Part shown: one piece after another, positions 52,931 to 61,773 of the stretch
Layout of the letters: the number at the start of each line of letters is the position of its first letter
Position numbering within the stretch: the first letter of the stretch is position 1
NCBI GenBank assembly: GCA_012838665.1
Contig: DUOX01000023.1
Coordinates: 62,001 to 126,000, forward strand
Direction of reading: 5' to 3'
Length of the DNA: 64,000 nt
Origin: Clostridiales bacterium
GTDB lineage: Bacteria > Bacillota > Clostridia > Oscillospirales > Oscillospiraceae
Notes under the pieces: model-generated
The model's database searches: none
The model's input: only the letters and a program-made list of their open reading frames with translations
Told to the model about the DNA's origin: nothing
Made by a program: the position numbers and the translations under genes

Positions 52931-53719
52931 TTAGTCTATGAGGTTTTTGGCCTGGACATAGTTGAACACCGGGCCTTCCTGGCAGACATATATGCCGCCG
53001 ATTTTGCAGTGTCCGCATTTCCCGACGGAGCAGGACATCTTCCGCTCAAGGGAAACCCATATTCGGGATTCGTCCACGCCGTTTTTTAAGCATTCCTTTG
53101 CAGAGAAGTTAATCATCGCAGGAGGGCCGACAATGACTATATTATAGTCTGAGAATGTGGCGAAAGGAACTTCTTTTATGTATTCCGTTACAAAGCCCTT
53201 ATTAAAACCTTCAGCCTCCATGTTGTCAAGGCAATAGAAGGTTTCAAATCTTTGCTTGAACTTCTCCAAATCATCACGGAACAGCACGCAGTCAATGTTC
53301 CTGAAACCGGTAATAAGGGTTAGGGAATTAATCTCCTCCGGGTTTGCGTAGAAATGCTGAAGCATGCTGCGAACTGCCGCAAGGCCGGTGCCGCCTGCAA
53401 TTACCACAAGGTCTTTACCTTTAAAATCCTCTACAGGGAAGGAGTTGCCATAGGGTCCTCTCATGAAAATGGTATCCCCGGCGTCCATTCCGAAGATGCC
53501 CCCCGTGAGACGGCCGACCTTACGGATTGTAAATTCCAGCCATCCGTTTCCCATAGAGCTGACGGAAATGGGGGCCTCGCCAATTTTGGGGATTGACAGG
53601 ACATAGAACTGTCCGTGCTCAACCTTTGCGTCGCATTCCACCCGGAAGGTGTATTCCGCATTGGTTTCATGGGTGACATTCAGGATTTTATGTGGTGTAG
53701 GCATCAATATGTTTTTCAT
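52931..53719 (-). CDS. FAD/NAD(P)H-binding electron-transfer subunit, AsrB-like
   Basis: 262 residues of the ferredoxin-NADP reductase/AsrB/PyrK type. The FAD half ends around GQFYVLSIPKIGEAPISVSS (here ISVSS as the family's RPxS-like site). The NAD half has VIAGGTGLAAVRSML and IVIVGPPAMI. The C-terminal CSVGKCGHCKIGGIYVC is a [2Fe-2S] motif (C-x4-C-x2-C-x7-C). It passes electrons between NAD(P)H and the partner Fe-S subunits. Its ATG overlaps the AsrA-like stop (ATGA). Confidence 0.85.
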   Translation of the reverse strand: MKNILMPTPHKILNVTHETNAEYTFRVECDAKVEHGQFYVLSIPKIGEAPISVSSMGNGWLEFTIRKVGRLTGGIFGMDAGDTIFMRGPYGNSFPVEDFKGKDLVVIAGGTGLAAVRSMLQHFYANPEEINSLTLITGFRNIDCVLFRDDLEKFKQRFETFYCLDNMEAEGFNKGFVTEYIKEVPFATFSDYNIVIVGPPAMINFSAKECLKNGVDESRIWVSLERKMSCSVGKCGHCKIGGIYVCQEGPVFNYVQAKNLID

Positions 53720-54642
53720 ACACCCGCTCCTCCTTCCGCTTTAAGTTGCTTCACCTTATCGGCAAGGGTGTTGACAATATCGGAAAATCTTATATCCCTG
53801 GGGCAGCGCTCCCCGCAGCGGCCGCAGCCGACGCACATGTGGGTCTCTCCAAAGCGCTGGCGGAAGTCGTATATCTTGTGCATGACTTTAAAGCGCATCC
53901 TGTCGCCAGCCCTTTTGCGGACGTTGTGCCCTCCCGCCATGGCGGTGAAATCCTCACGCATGCAGGAGCCCCAAACCCTGCGGCGTTCGCCGTCAAGGCT
54001 GGTTTCGCTGTAAATTACATCGATGGTATCGAAGCAGGAGCAGGTGGGGCACACAGCGGTGCAGCCGCCGCAGCCGGCGCAGTTTTCGTCAAAACTCCGC
54101 CAGTATTCAAGCTCAAAAACATCCTTTACAAGGCTCTCGTCAATATCCGGCACAGTAACGGACTTCTTATTCTCGCTTACAAATATGGGCTCGGACTCCA
54201 TGTCAATTTTACCGTCGCGGAGAATGCCTTTGAAATTGTCAGTTCTATTCGTGCCCATGGACACGCAGAAACAGCTGTCGAAACTGTCCTTGCACTCAAT
54301 GAGCACAAAATTTACTTTGTCCCTGAGTCGTTTGTAATAGAAATCCTCATTGCCGCCGTTTTTTAGAAAAATCGTGTCCAGCCTCTCAATGGCGTTTATA
54401 TCGCAGGCCCGGGCGAAAATCAATATTTCCCTGTCGTCTTCAAGTTTGCTTTCCGCGCAGTGACTATTTTCAAAGTAAAAGACTGTCTGCACTATGGGGA
54501 GGTACACTTCTTTTGGGGAAAAGTGGGACTTTTCGTCCACTACTATTTCCGAGAGAGAGTCTATTTCCCCATATCGTATAGACCCGTTAGGGAACCTTTT
54601 TGGAGCGAAAACTCTATACTTCTCCTTGAGCTTGGAAATCAT
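53716..54642 (-). CDS. Dicluster ferredoxin subunit, AsrA-like
   Basis: 308 residues. The N-terminal ~220 residues match anaerobic sulfite reductase subunit A / hydrogenase beta-like proteins (ARACDINAIERLD). The C-terminal clusters are CAGCGGCTAVCPTC and CVGCGRCGERCP. It normally works with an AsrB-like flavoprotein, as here. No AsrC (siroheme sulfite reductase) gene is present; a molybdoenzyme takes its place. Start at 54642 overlaps the ferredoxin stop (ATGA). Confidence 0.85.
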   Translation of the reverse strand: MISKLKEKYRVFAPKRFPNGSIRYGEIDSLSEIVVDEKSHFSPKEVYLPIVQTVFYFENSHCAESKLEDDREILIFARACDINAIERLDTIFLKNGGNEDFYYKRLRDKVNFVLIECKDSFDSCFCVSMGTNRTDNFKGILRDGKIDMESEPIFVSENKKSVTVPDIDESLVKDVFELEYWRSFDENCAGCGGCTAVCPTCSCFDTIDVIYSETSLDGERRRVWGSCMREDFTAMAGGHNVRKRAGDRMRFKVMHKIYDFRQRFGETHMCVGCGRCGERCPRDIRFSDIVNTLADKVKQLKAEGGAGV

Positions 54643-55229
54643 TTCTTCCACGGCTCTTCCTCCTTCCATTTGGCGCCCCGCAGGATGAACCTGCCGGAGG
54701 GTTTGTTCCCTTCGTCAGGAAGGGAATAGACATTTTCTCCTGCTTCACGGATAAGCTTTGACACTTCGCTTTCAGGGTCATTTATATCCCCGTAGTAAAT
54801 TGCACTTCCCGCGCAGTTTTTCACGCAGGCGGGTTTTTCGCCTTTTGAGCGAAGTTCGGAGCAAATGTCGCACTTATCCATGACGTGCATTTCCTTATTA
54901 AAATTCATGGCCCCGTATGGACAGCTTTGTTTACAGGTGCCGCAGCCAACGCAGCGGTCGGTGTTGATTTTAATGACTCCGTCCTCGGTATCTTTGTGGC
55001 AAGCGCCGGTGGGGCAAAGATTAACGCAGGGCGGGTTTTCGCATTGTTGGCACATTACGGGCAAAAAGTACATTTCCAGCTCCGGATAGCGCCCGCTTTC
55101 CATGGTGTACATCTTTGACCGGGAATCACCCAGGGCAGTGCCGTGCTCAAGTTTGCATGCCACGCGGCAGCCGCCCAGACAGCCGATGCAGCGGTCAAGA
55201 TCAATAACAAGGGTATATTGTTTGGACAT
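54639..55229 (-). CDS. 4Fe-4S ferredoxin subunit, DmsB/NrfC type
   Basis: 196 residues with four cluster motifs: CIGCLGGCRVAC, CQQCENPPCVNLCP, CVGCGTCKQSCP and CDICSELRSKGEKPACVKNC. This is the standard electron-transfer subunit of MopB enzymes. It has no twin-arginine partner signal, so the complex is cytoplasmic. The start overlaps the molybdoenzyme stop by one base (TGATG). Confidence 0.9.
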   Translation of the reverse strand: MSKQYTLVIDLDRCIGCLGGCRVACKLEHGTALGDSRSKMYTMESGRYPELEMYFLPVMCQQCENPPCVNLCPTGACHKDTEDGVIKINTDRCVGCGTCKQSCPYGAMNFNKEMHVMDKCDICSELRSKGEKPACVKNCAGSAIYYGDINDPESEVSKLIREAGENVYSLPDEGNKPSGRFILRGAKWKEEEPWKK

Positions 55230-57760
55230 CAGCGCACCTCCTTTTCCGAAAGGGGAAGCCAGCTCTTGAATTCCTCCGGCTTTTGCCAGATCCCTTCGGG
55301 GGGACCTTCGGCCTTGTATACTTTTACTTGGAATCCCCTGAGCGTGTAAGTGCCCACTACGTCGTTATAAGGCGCGCTTGCGCTGGTCAGGATATTTACG
55401 TTCATCTCTTTCCAGCCGTGGGTATCCTTGTTCAGGGTCTCCGGGGTCCAGAAGCGTTCCATATGGACAACTCCGGGCAAAATGCCCTCGGTAACCCTGG
55501 CCTTGGCCCGTGTTTTGCCACGTGGCGACTCTATCCATACCCAATCGCCATTGCTGACTCCATACTTTTGAGCGTCTTCGGTATGTATGGTAAGCTCCGG
55601 CACGGGATAAATCTCGCGCAGGGCGGGAATGTTGCGGCCCGTTGAGTGGTGGTAGAAGGGGACGCGCCCGCCTGTGTAAACAAGGGGGTATTCCTTGGCC
55701 AGCTCGCTGTTGGGGCTCTCGAAAGGCTCAATGAAATAAGGCAGGGGCTCGTAGTCCTTGGAGGCCGGGGGCAGTTCAATGAGACTAAAGGGCTTTCCGG
55801 TCCGGGAGAGGGTAATCATGCTCTCAAGGTAGACCTCCAGCTTTTTGGAGGGGGTATTGAAGCCCTTGGGCCTTCCGTTTTCGTCCGGCTCGAGATACAC
55901 GTAGTAGCTTCGCCATTCTTCCTTGGGCAAGTATTCAAAGGGAGCCTTTGCCTTAAACTCCTCCCATGTCAGGCCAACTTCTTTGGTAAAGTGGTTAAAG
56001 AACTCGTCCATGCTGTCCCAGTATGCCAGGTCCTCGCCCATAAACTCGGGGTCAAAGGACTTCCGGCAGCCCTCGTGGCCCAATTCGGCGCAGCGTTTGG
56101 CAAGTTTTGACCAGAACAACGTCTCGTCCATGGTTTCCCAAAGATGCACCACCGCCTGCCTTGCCACCAGGGTGTTGCAGGTTTCCACAATCATGTCGGT
56201 TTCAAGCCATTCCGCCGCAGGGAGCAAAATGTCCGCATATGCGGAAAATGAGGTCTGGCAAACGTGCATATGCACGATAAAGTCCAGCTTTTCAATGGCC
56301 TTTGCCCACTTCTGGCTTTCCGCCACAACGCCCAGCTTGTTGCCGGAGCGGTCAATCCAAACCCGGGGCTGACAGGGCTTTCCTGTCAGAATGGCGTCCA
56401 GGATGCTGGGGGGATGCCCCGCATACCAGATATGAAGCCCCTTATGCTCAATGCCGCCCAAACGCTTTTTAAGCTGCTCAGGAGGCAGCATTTTCTCGGC
56501 TACAGGTACCGGATAGTTAGGAACCTTCAAAACGCCGCTTGTCCTAAATCTCTGCAGCAGTGACCCGGGCCGCTCCACGTTTCCAAGGAGGATATCTAGG
56601 GTTGCCGCCGCCATAGCAGCCTGAACCGAGTTGGCGGTCTGGTCGGTCGCCACGCCTATTGCCAGACCGGAGGGGGTGTTTTCAGCGAAAAGCCTGATTG
56701 CTTTTTCGATTTTCTCCGCATCCAGCCAGCAGGTTTCCGCAGCCTTTTGGAGAGTAAAGGGCTCTGCCCGTTCCCAAAGCAGCTGGAAGCCCGTTTTATA
56801 TTCCCTGCCGTCAATGGTGAAAGTGCCAAACATGGCGGGGGCGAGATTTTCGTCCCAGGGATAAGGCATTGTCCTGGGGAAATTGCTGTTTGTGTCCCAG
56901 ACCACAAAATCCTCCCCGTCACGCAGGAGCATTTTTGTTTCCGTGTCTACCAGGAAAGGCAGGTTGGTCCACTTAAGCACAAACTCCCGGTCGTAAAGCT
57001 TGTTTTCGATTATGTAGCGAATCCATGCCAGCATCAGGGCAACGTCCGTGCCGGGGCGGATGGGCAGCCACACGGTGGCCTTTGCCGCGTCGGGAGTAAA
57101 CCTGGGGTCAACAACAACGGTCTTCACGCCTTTCGCACGCAGGTCAACCACAGCCCCGCCGCCGCTGGAGGGGCAGGAATAGGAGGGTGCTGTACCCCAC
57201 AAAACCAGGGTTTTGATGGGGGTGTCCTCCGGAAAATACAGCTCAAGGGCATTTGAGTCGGCAATGCTGGGGTCGGTTCCGCCGTACATCATGGTATAGG
57301 CCAAAACCCGGGGCAGGTAACACTGGGCACAGCCGGGCTCGAACCAGTTGGGCGTGCCGAAAATATTGCAGAAGCGGGCGATACTCCAGATTTCCGGGTT
57401 TCCGCCTCCGCCGGTGGAGCAGAAAACTGTCTCTGCCCCGTATTTTTCACGGGTTTCCATTAGTTTTCTGGCAATAATGTCCAATGCCTCATCCCAGGAA
57501 ATGCGCTCCCACTGGCCGCTTCCTCTGGGTCCTATACGCTTCATGGGATATTTAATCCGGTTGGGGTTATAAAGGGCCTGGATTCCGGCAAGCCCCTTGG
57601 CGCACAGGCGGCCCTTGCTCATGGGGTCCTCCGGGTTTCCCTCCAGCTTTACAACCCTGCCGTCCCGGACATGGGCAATTACTCCGCAGTTTGCTATACA
57701 AGCCCGGCATGCGGTTTTAACATACCGGGTCTCCTTTTTAGATGTCTGGTTGCTGGGCAA
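55229..57760 (-). CDS. Molybdopterin oxidoreductase (MopB family) catalytic subunit
   Basis: 843 residues. N-terminal [4Fe-4S] motif C18-x2-C21-x3-C25-x27-C53, complete here, unlike the protein at 239. YPMKRIG then ERISWDEALDIIARK; VVDPRFTPDA; IRPGTDVALML; Cys147 in CAQCYLPR as likely Mo/W ligand; C-terminal WIESPRGKTRAKA. No Tat signal precedes the Cys motif, so it is a soluble cytoplasmic enzyme. Relatives include thiosulfate/polysulfide reductase-like and aromatic-acyl-CoA-linked oxidoreductases; the substrate is open. TTG start at 57760 with GAGGTGAT 8 nt upstream. Head of a five-gene operon with ferredoxin, AsrA-like, AsrB-like and ROK genes. Confidence 0.88.
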   Translation of the reverse strand: MPSNQTSKKETRYVKTACRACIANCGVIAHVRDGRVVKLEGNPEDPMSKGRLCAKGLAGIQALYNPNRIKYPMKRIGPRGSGQWERISWDEALDIIARKLMETREKYGAETVFCSTGGGGNPEIWSIARFCNIFGTPNWFEPGCAQCYLPRVLAYTMMYGGTDPSIADSNALELYFPEDTPIKTLVLWGTAPSYSCPSSGGGAVVDLRAKGVKTVVVDPRFTPDAAKATVWLPIRPGTDVALMLAWIRYIIENKLYDREFVLKWTNLPFLVDTETKMLLRDGEDFVVWDTNSNFPRTMPYPWDENLAPAMFGTFTIDGREYKTGFQLLWERAEPFTLQKAAETCWLDAEKIEKAIRLFAENTPSGLAIGVATDQTANSVQAAMAAATLDILLGNVERPGSLLQRFRTSGVLKVPNYPVPVAEKMLPPEQLKKRLGGIEHKGLHIWYAGHPPSILDAILTGKPCQPRVWIDRSGNKLGVVAESQKWAKAIEKLDFIVHMHVCQTSFSAYADILLPAAEWLETDMIVETCNTLVARQAVVHLWETMDETLFWSKLAKRCAELGHEGCRKSFDPEFMGEDLAYWDSMDEFFNHFTKEVGLTWEEFKAKAPFEYLPKEEWRSYYVYLEPDENGRPKGFNTPSKKLEVYLESMITLSRTGKPFSLIELPPASKDYEPLPYFIEPFESPNSELAKEYPLVYTGGRVPFYHHSTGRNIPALREIYPVPELTIHTEDAQKYGVSNGDWVWIESPRGKTRAKARVTEGILPGVVHMERFWTPETLNKDTHGWKEMNVNILTSASAPYNDVVGTYTLRGFQVKVYKAEGPPEGIWQKPEEFKSWLPLSEKEVR

Positions 57761-57793
57761 ACCTAATCACCTCTTTCGGGTATTATCGACAAT

Positions 57794-57823
57794 ATTATAA
57801 CGCAGTCCCCCGGACTTTTGCAA
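57794..57823 (-). promoter_or_regulatory. Promoter of the molybdoenzyme operon with palindromic spacer
   Basis: Minus-strand TTGCAA (57823-57818) and TATAAT (57799-57794) are 18 nt apart, 34 nt before the TTG start. The spacer holds AGTCC-GGG-GGACT (57805-57817), a palindrome well placed to be an operator, perhaps for the ROK protein of the same operon. Confidence 0.6.
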
Positions 57824-57909
57824 CCCACTTTCAAAAGTCTACACAAAATATTAGTTATAATAGTTATGCCAAAGTTGAATAAAACAGCGAAAGTGTAGAA
57901 GTTTCTTAA

Positions 57910-59640
57910 TTATTTTTGAATTTTCTCCATGGGAATTTCATTTAACTTCCAGCGGTTTGTAACGGGATTTCTTTCTGACGGGTCATAATCCGCCCAGCAT
58001 ACGGCCTCTGCACTGTACAGCAGGGCGACACCCCGGCGGACACCTTTTTTAGGGGCGGTTCCGGGGTTTTGAGAGAGCCATTTTATAGCCTTGGCCAACA
58101 GCTCGTCGTCCCTGCGCAGGCAAGACGGCAGGCCGCCCGTTGAGTTGGTGGCAAGCCTGTCGCGTACAAGAAAATCCCTTAAAGTCTCCTCGTCCACATT
58201 ATGCAGGGCAGCCCAGTATTCCTGCAAAAATGCCGTATAATCGTCCAGGGAAATCCCCCATACAAGACCTGCCCTGTGGGTGGCAATACCCAGATTGGTG
58301 TAAAACTTAAAAGGGGATTGGCCGCTTGCCCTTAGCACATAATCTGCCGTCAGGCGGAAACGACCGCTGTTATACACCCGCTCCAGGGCATTTTCCGTAT
58401 GGTGCAGCAGCCGGAGTTCTTCAGCGGAAATCCAGGGTGTGGAGCGCACTTCATAGGGCGCCTTTTCATCGAATTCACAGGGGTAAGCCTGAGGCTGGCT
58501 CCGCATGGCGCTGCCGTGGAGCAGTTTTAAAAAGCCCAGCTGCAGCATATGCGCGCCCAGGGCATAGCCTTTGTTGAAACTTTCGGCGAAAATTGCCTGG
58601 GTCTCATAGGGTAATCCGGCAATAAGGTCAATATGGATATGCATGTTGCCCATGGCCACCAGTCGCCTTATGTTTAACTGCAAAAGGGCAATATCCGTTT
58701 TACGATTTACCGCCTCCAGGGTTTTCTCGCAGAAGGACTGGATGCCGATTTCAAGCTGCACCGCGCCCGGGGGCATTTGCTCAAGGAGATTGAAGGTCTC
58801 CTCCCTTAAAATATCCCCCGCTATTTCAAAATGGAAGCAGACGCCCCGGGGAATATCTTTGCCGTAGCGCTCCAGGATAAACCGCAGGATTTTATTAGCA
58901 TGGGCGGCATTTGCGTTAAATGTGCGGTCCACAAATTTTATAGTTTTAACACCGCTGTTTGCAAGGCGCAGCAGGTCGCCAAAAAGGCTGTCCAGTTCAA
59001 AAAAGCGGGGTTTGCCGCAGTTACCGGACAGGCAAAAGGCGCAGGAGTAGGGGCAGCCGCGGCTTGTCTCAAAATAGGCTATGCGGCCCCGTACTGCCCG
59101 GGTGTAACCCGCTGTGAGAGGGGAAGGCACCGCTCCATCCAGCACACAGGGGCCACTTTCAAATACGGTGCCGTCAAGGCGCCGCCCGCAAAGACCGGCA
59201 ATCAATGCTTTTTCGGGAATGTGCTCGGGTCTGTGAGCAAAAACGGCTTTTAGGAACTTAGGGAAACTCTCCTCGCCCTCCCCGGCCAGGATATAATCTA
59301 TCTCCGTATTGTTTTGCAGCACATCTTTCGCACAATAGCTTACCTCCGGCCCGCCTAATACAATAATCACATGGGGCAGCGCCCTCTTTAGCTGCCTGCA
59401 AAGGGCCAGGGTGGCGTCAATATTCCATATATAGCAGGAGAATCCAGCAACCGCAGGCGCTGCGGCAACAATCTGTTCCAGCACTTCTGCGGTCGGCTGG
59501 TTTATATGAGTCTCTATTATGCGTATGCGGCTGTATAGCTCCGGCGCATTAGCCTTTACGCCCGCCGCCAGGCACCAGGGGGCAGGCGATACGTGTACAT
59601 ATCTGGCGTTAAGTGCGCAAAGCACCACTGTTTTTTCCAC
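57910..59640 (-). CDS. B12-binding radical SAM protein (DUF4080 type)
   Basis: 576 residues. The N-terminal ~130 residues form a cobalamin-binding-like Rossmann domain (VLCALNARYVHVSPAPWCL, AGFSCYIWN, VLGGPEVSY). The radical SAM core has the cluster motif SRGCPYSCAFC (CxxxCxxC, near residue 205). A C-terminal DUF4080 region follows. Members of this class are widespread in clostridia; their substrates are largely unknown. GTG start at 59640 with GAGGAT upstream. It stands alone between the molybdoenzyme operon and liv genes. Confidence 0.85.
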   Translation of the reverse strand: MEKTVVLCALNARYVHVSPAPWCLAAGVKANAPELYSRIRIIETHINQPTAEVLEQIVAAAPAVAGFSCYIWNIDATLALCRQLKRALPHVIIVLGGPEVSYCAKDVLQNNTEIDYILAGEGEESFPKFLKAVFAHRPEHIPEKALIAGLCGRRLDGTVFESGPCVLDGAVPSPLTAGYTRAVRGRIAYFETSRGCPYSCAFCLSGNCGKPRFFELDSLFGDLLRLANSGVKTIKFVDRTFNANAAHANKILRFILERYGKDIPRGVCFHFEIAGDILREETFNLLEQMPPGAVQLEIGIQSFCEKTLEAVNRKTDIALLQLNIRRLVAMGNMHIHIDLIAGLPYETQAIFAESFNKGYALGAHMLQLGFLKLLHGSAMRSQPQAYPCEFDEKAPYEVRSTPWISAEELRLLHHTENALERVYNSGRFRLTADYVLRASGQSPFKFYTNLGIATHRAGLVWGISLDDYTAFLQEYWAALHNVDEETLRDFLVRDRLATNSTGGLPSCLRRDDELLAKAIKWLSQNPGTAPKKGVRRGVALLYSAEAVCWADYDPSERNPVTNRWKLNEIPMEKIQK

Positions 59641-59778
59641 AATAAATCCTCGCTTTTTGGTTGTTCATTGCGCCTTTTTAAAAGGCGGACTGCTAATAAA
59701 TAATTGTATCAAATTTCATGTTGTTTTCAAATATTTCTTGTCCGCGCATCAATAATTTTATTAAAACCATGTCTATAA

Positions 59779-59846
59779 GTGCCGTTTGGCACCTGACAAA
59801 TAATCAGCAGCTATAATGAGTATAGGCGCGCTTATTCGGCGCGCCT
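59779..59846. terminator. Two hairpins between liv operon and radical SAM gene
   Basis: GTGCC-GTTT-GGCAC (59779-59792) and AGGCGCGC-ttattc-G-GCGCGCCT (59824-59846). The T-rich run follows the second hairpin on the + strand, while the liv operon is read on the minus strand, so the role as its terminator is uncertain. The rest of the 59641-59862 gap shows no gene. Confidence 0.4.
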
Positions 59847-59862
59847 TGTTTTATTTTGGAGT

Positions 59863-60894
59863 TTATTCCTTGGAGAAGCGTTTTTGAGACAGAATCTCGA
59901 AATTAAACTTCTTCTGCAAGGTGCCCACGATTCCGTCCGGAAGGAACAGTATGACCAGGATGGCAATAAGGCCCAGAACGATATTGGTCCAGCCACCGGG
60001 CAATTTAGCCAGTTGCTCTTCCAAAATAACGTATATAATGGAGCCAAGAACAGGGCCTGCCATGGTGCCTATACCGCCGATAATGACGATAAAGACTATG
60101 GATACGGTCCAGCTGATGCCAAAGCCGCCAGCGGGGTAAATTGAACCTTTGTTAAGATAGAATACTCCGCCTGCAAGAGCGGTAAAGATAGCACAGATTA
60201 CAAAGACAAGTAACTTGGATTTAAATATATCCACGCCTACGCTGGAAGCCGCGTCCGCATCGTCACGCATGGCGGTGAGGCCAAGCCCGACTTTAGATTT
60301 AAGCAGGAAGTAAATGACTACAAGTGCGATAATGCACAGGGTCAGGGCAATCAAATATATCGTAGTGGTGCTGGGATAGGGGCGGGCGGCCACAGTCATG
60401 CCGGCCCCCTGCCTGACGAATTTCCAGCTGGTAAAGAAGGTGCGCAGGGCCTCGGCTATAACCCAAGTGGCTACGGCAAAGTACATGCCGCGCATCCTGA
60501 ACAGGATGATGGCCAGAATCAGCGAAACTATGGCGCTGATTACGGTACCCGCCAGGAAACCCACCCAGTAGGACATGGCATAGGTGGCGGTCATGACAGT
60601 CAGAGAATAGCCGGCAAGGCCAATGAAGGTTTGCTGGCCGAGGCTGGTCATGCCTGTATAACCACTCATCAGGTTCCACATGGAGCCCAGGGTGCAGTAC
60701 AGGAATATTTTCAGCAGGTAGCGCTGGGTATTGCTGTTTAAGACACCCGCGGCACCAAGCACATATAGCGCTGCTACGATAACGATACAGGCAATGAGCA
60801 TGGGCATGCCGTCCAATACCCGGACCTGCTTGAGGCCAGAGGTTATCGATTTAGTGTTAGCGTTCTTGCGACCAAAAATGTCTAGTTTTTTCAT
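59863..60894 (-). CDS. livM: Branched-chain amino-acid-type ABC importer, permease LivM
   Basis: 343 residues with about nine membrane helices. Family marks are MSGYTGMTSLGQQTFIGLAGY, the EAA-like loop LTAMRDDADAASSVGVDIFKSK (shown by its ends) and FIVIIGGIGTMAGPVLGS. It pairs with LivH to form the channel. Last gene of the operon, 15 nt after livH. The family also carries other amides and aromatic acids, so amino-acid specificity is not certain. Confidence 0.9.
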   Translation of the reverse strand: MKKLDIFGRKNANTKSITSGLKQVRVLDGMPMLIACIVIVAALYVLGAAGVLNSNTQRYLLKIFLYCTLGSMWNLMSGYTGMTSLGQQTFIGLAGYSLTVMTATYAMSYWVGFLAGTVISAIVSLILAIILFRMRGMYFAVATWVIAEALRTFFTSWKFVRQGAGMTVAARPYPSTTTIYLIALTLCIIALVVIYFLLKSKVGLGLTAMRDDADAASSVGVDIFKSKLLVFVICAIFTALAGGVFYLNKGSIYPAGGFGISWTVSIVFIVIIGGIGTMAGPVLGSIIYVILEEQLAKLPGGWTNIVLGLIAILVILFLPDGIVGTLQKKFNFEILSQKRFSKE

Positions 60895-60909
60895 TTTGTT
60901 TATTCCCCC

Positions 60910-61758
60910 TTATTTCGAGAACAGGCCCTGGGGACGGACCGCCAGCATGAGGATTAGAAGTATATAGCTGATGAGCATTCCGTAATTGGCGCCGCCGATA
61001 ACCTGAGCAAGACCGAAAATGAGGCCGGCTACCAATGTGCCGGGGATGCTTCCCATACCACCTATGACCACAACGCCAAAGGCAATGAGCAGATAATCTC
61101 CGCCGGAGCTCGGGTAGAAGGTCCAGCGCATGCCCACGCCCAGTCCGGCCACGGCAGCGGTCGCCATTGCAATGCCCATGGCTATGCCATAAGTACGCCT
61201 TACGCTCACGCCCATCAGAGAGGCGGCGGCTGTGTCATCGGAAGTGGCCCGAATGGCGCGGCCCATGTAAGTGTGGCGCAGGAACAGGGTCAGAATAAGT
61301 ATGGTGGCCAGGCTTATGGCAAACACCACAAGATCCAGCACGGCTATATGAAGTCCGGCGGGAAGCCGGATGGTGGCGGTGCTGTAGGGAACGTTGGCGT
61401 GCCGGGCGTCTGCCGTGAACAGCAGCAGCATGGCGTCTTTCAGAATTATAGACAGGCCGAAAGTGACCAGAAGGGCGGGTTCGGAGCCCTGGAGCATAAC
61501 CCGGTTAATGAGCACCGTCTGGAGCAGAACGCCCGCAATGAACATCATGGGGACGGTGATAACCAGGGTGAGAATAGGGTCAACGCCCAATGCCTGGGCC
61601 AGCAGTGTGGAGCCAAAGGCGCCTATGATAATAAATTCGCCATGTGCCAGGTTGGTGAGCTTGACTATGCCGAAAATCATTGTCATGCCTACACCTAGGA
61701 GGGCGTACACACTGCCCAGCAATATTCCATTGATTAACATCTGAATAACGGTAGTCAT
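60910..61758 (-). CDS. livH: Branched-chain amino-acid-type ABC importer, permease LivH
   Basis: 282 residues, about eight helices. LINGILLGSVYALLGVGMTM at the N-terminus, the EAA loop RATSDDTAAASLMGVSV and VVIGGMGSIPGTLVAG near the end are typical LivH blocks. It starts 15 nt after livF. Confidence 0.92.
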   Translation of the reverse strand: MTTVIQMLINGILLGSVYALLGVGMTMIFGIVKLTNLAHGEFIIIGAFGSTLLAQALGVDPILTLVITVPMMFIAGVLLQTVLINRVMLQGSEPALLVTFGLSIILKDAMLLLFTADARHANVPYSTATIRLPAGLHIAVLDLVVFAISLATILILTLFLRHTYMGRAIRATSDDTAAASLMGVSVRRTYGIAMGIAMATAAVAGLGVGMRWTFYPSSGGDYLLIAFGVVVIGGMGSIPGTLVAGLIFGLAQVIGGANYGMLISYILLILMLAVRPQGLFSK

Positions 61759-61773
61759 GTGTCCATTCCCTCC

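Noticed and set aside
53716-54642. Anaerobic sulfite reductase operon
   Set aside because: asrA-like and asrB-like genes are present, but asrC with its siroheme/CxxxxxC motif is not; a MopB gene leads the operon.
59779-59792. A sigma-54 promoter (TGGCAC element)
   Set aside because: TGGCAC is part of a GTGCC-GGCAC hairpin and is not followed by TTGC at the needed spacing.
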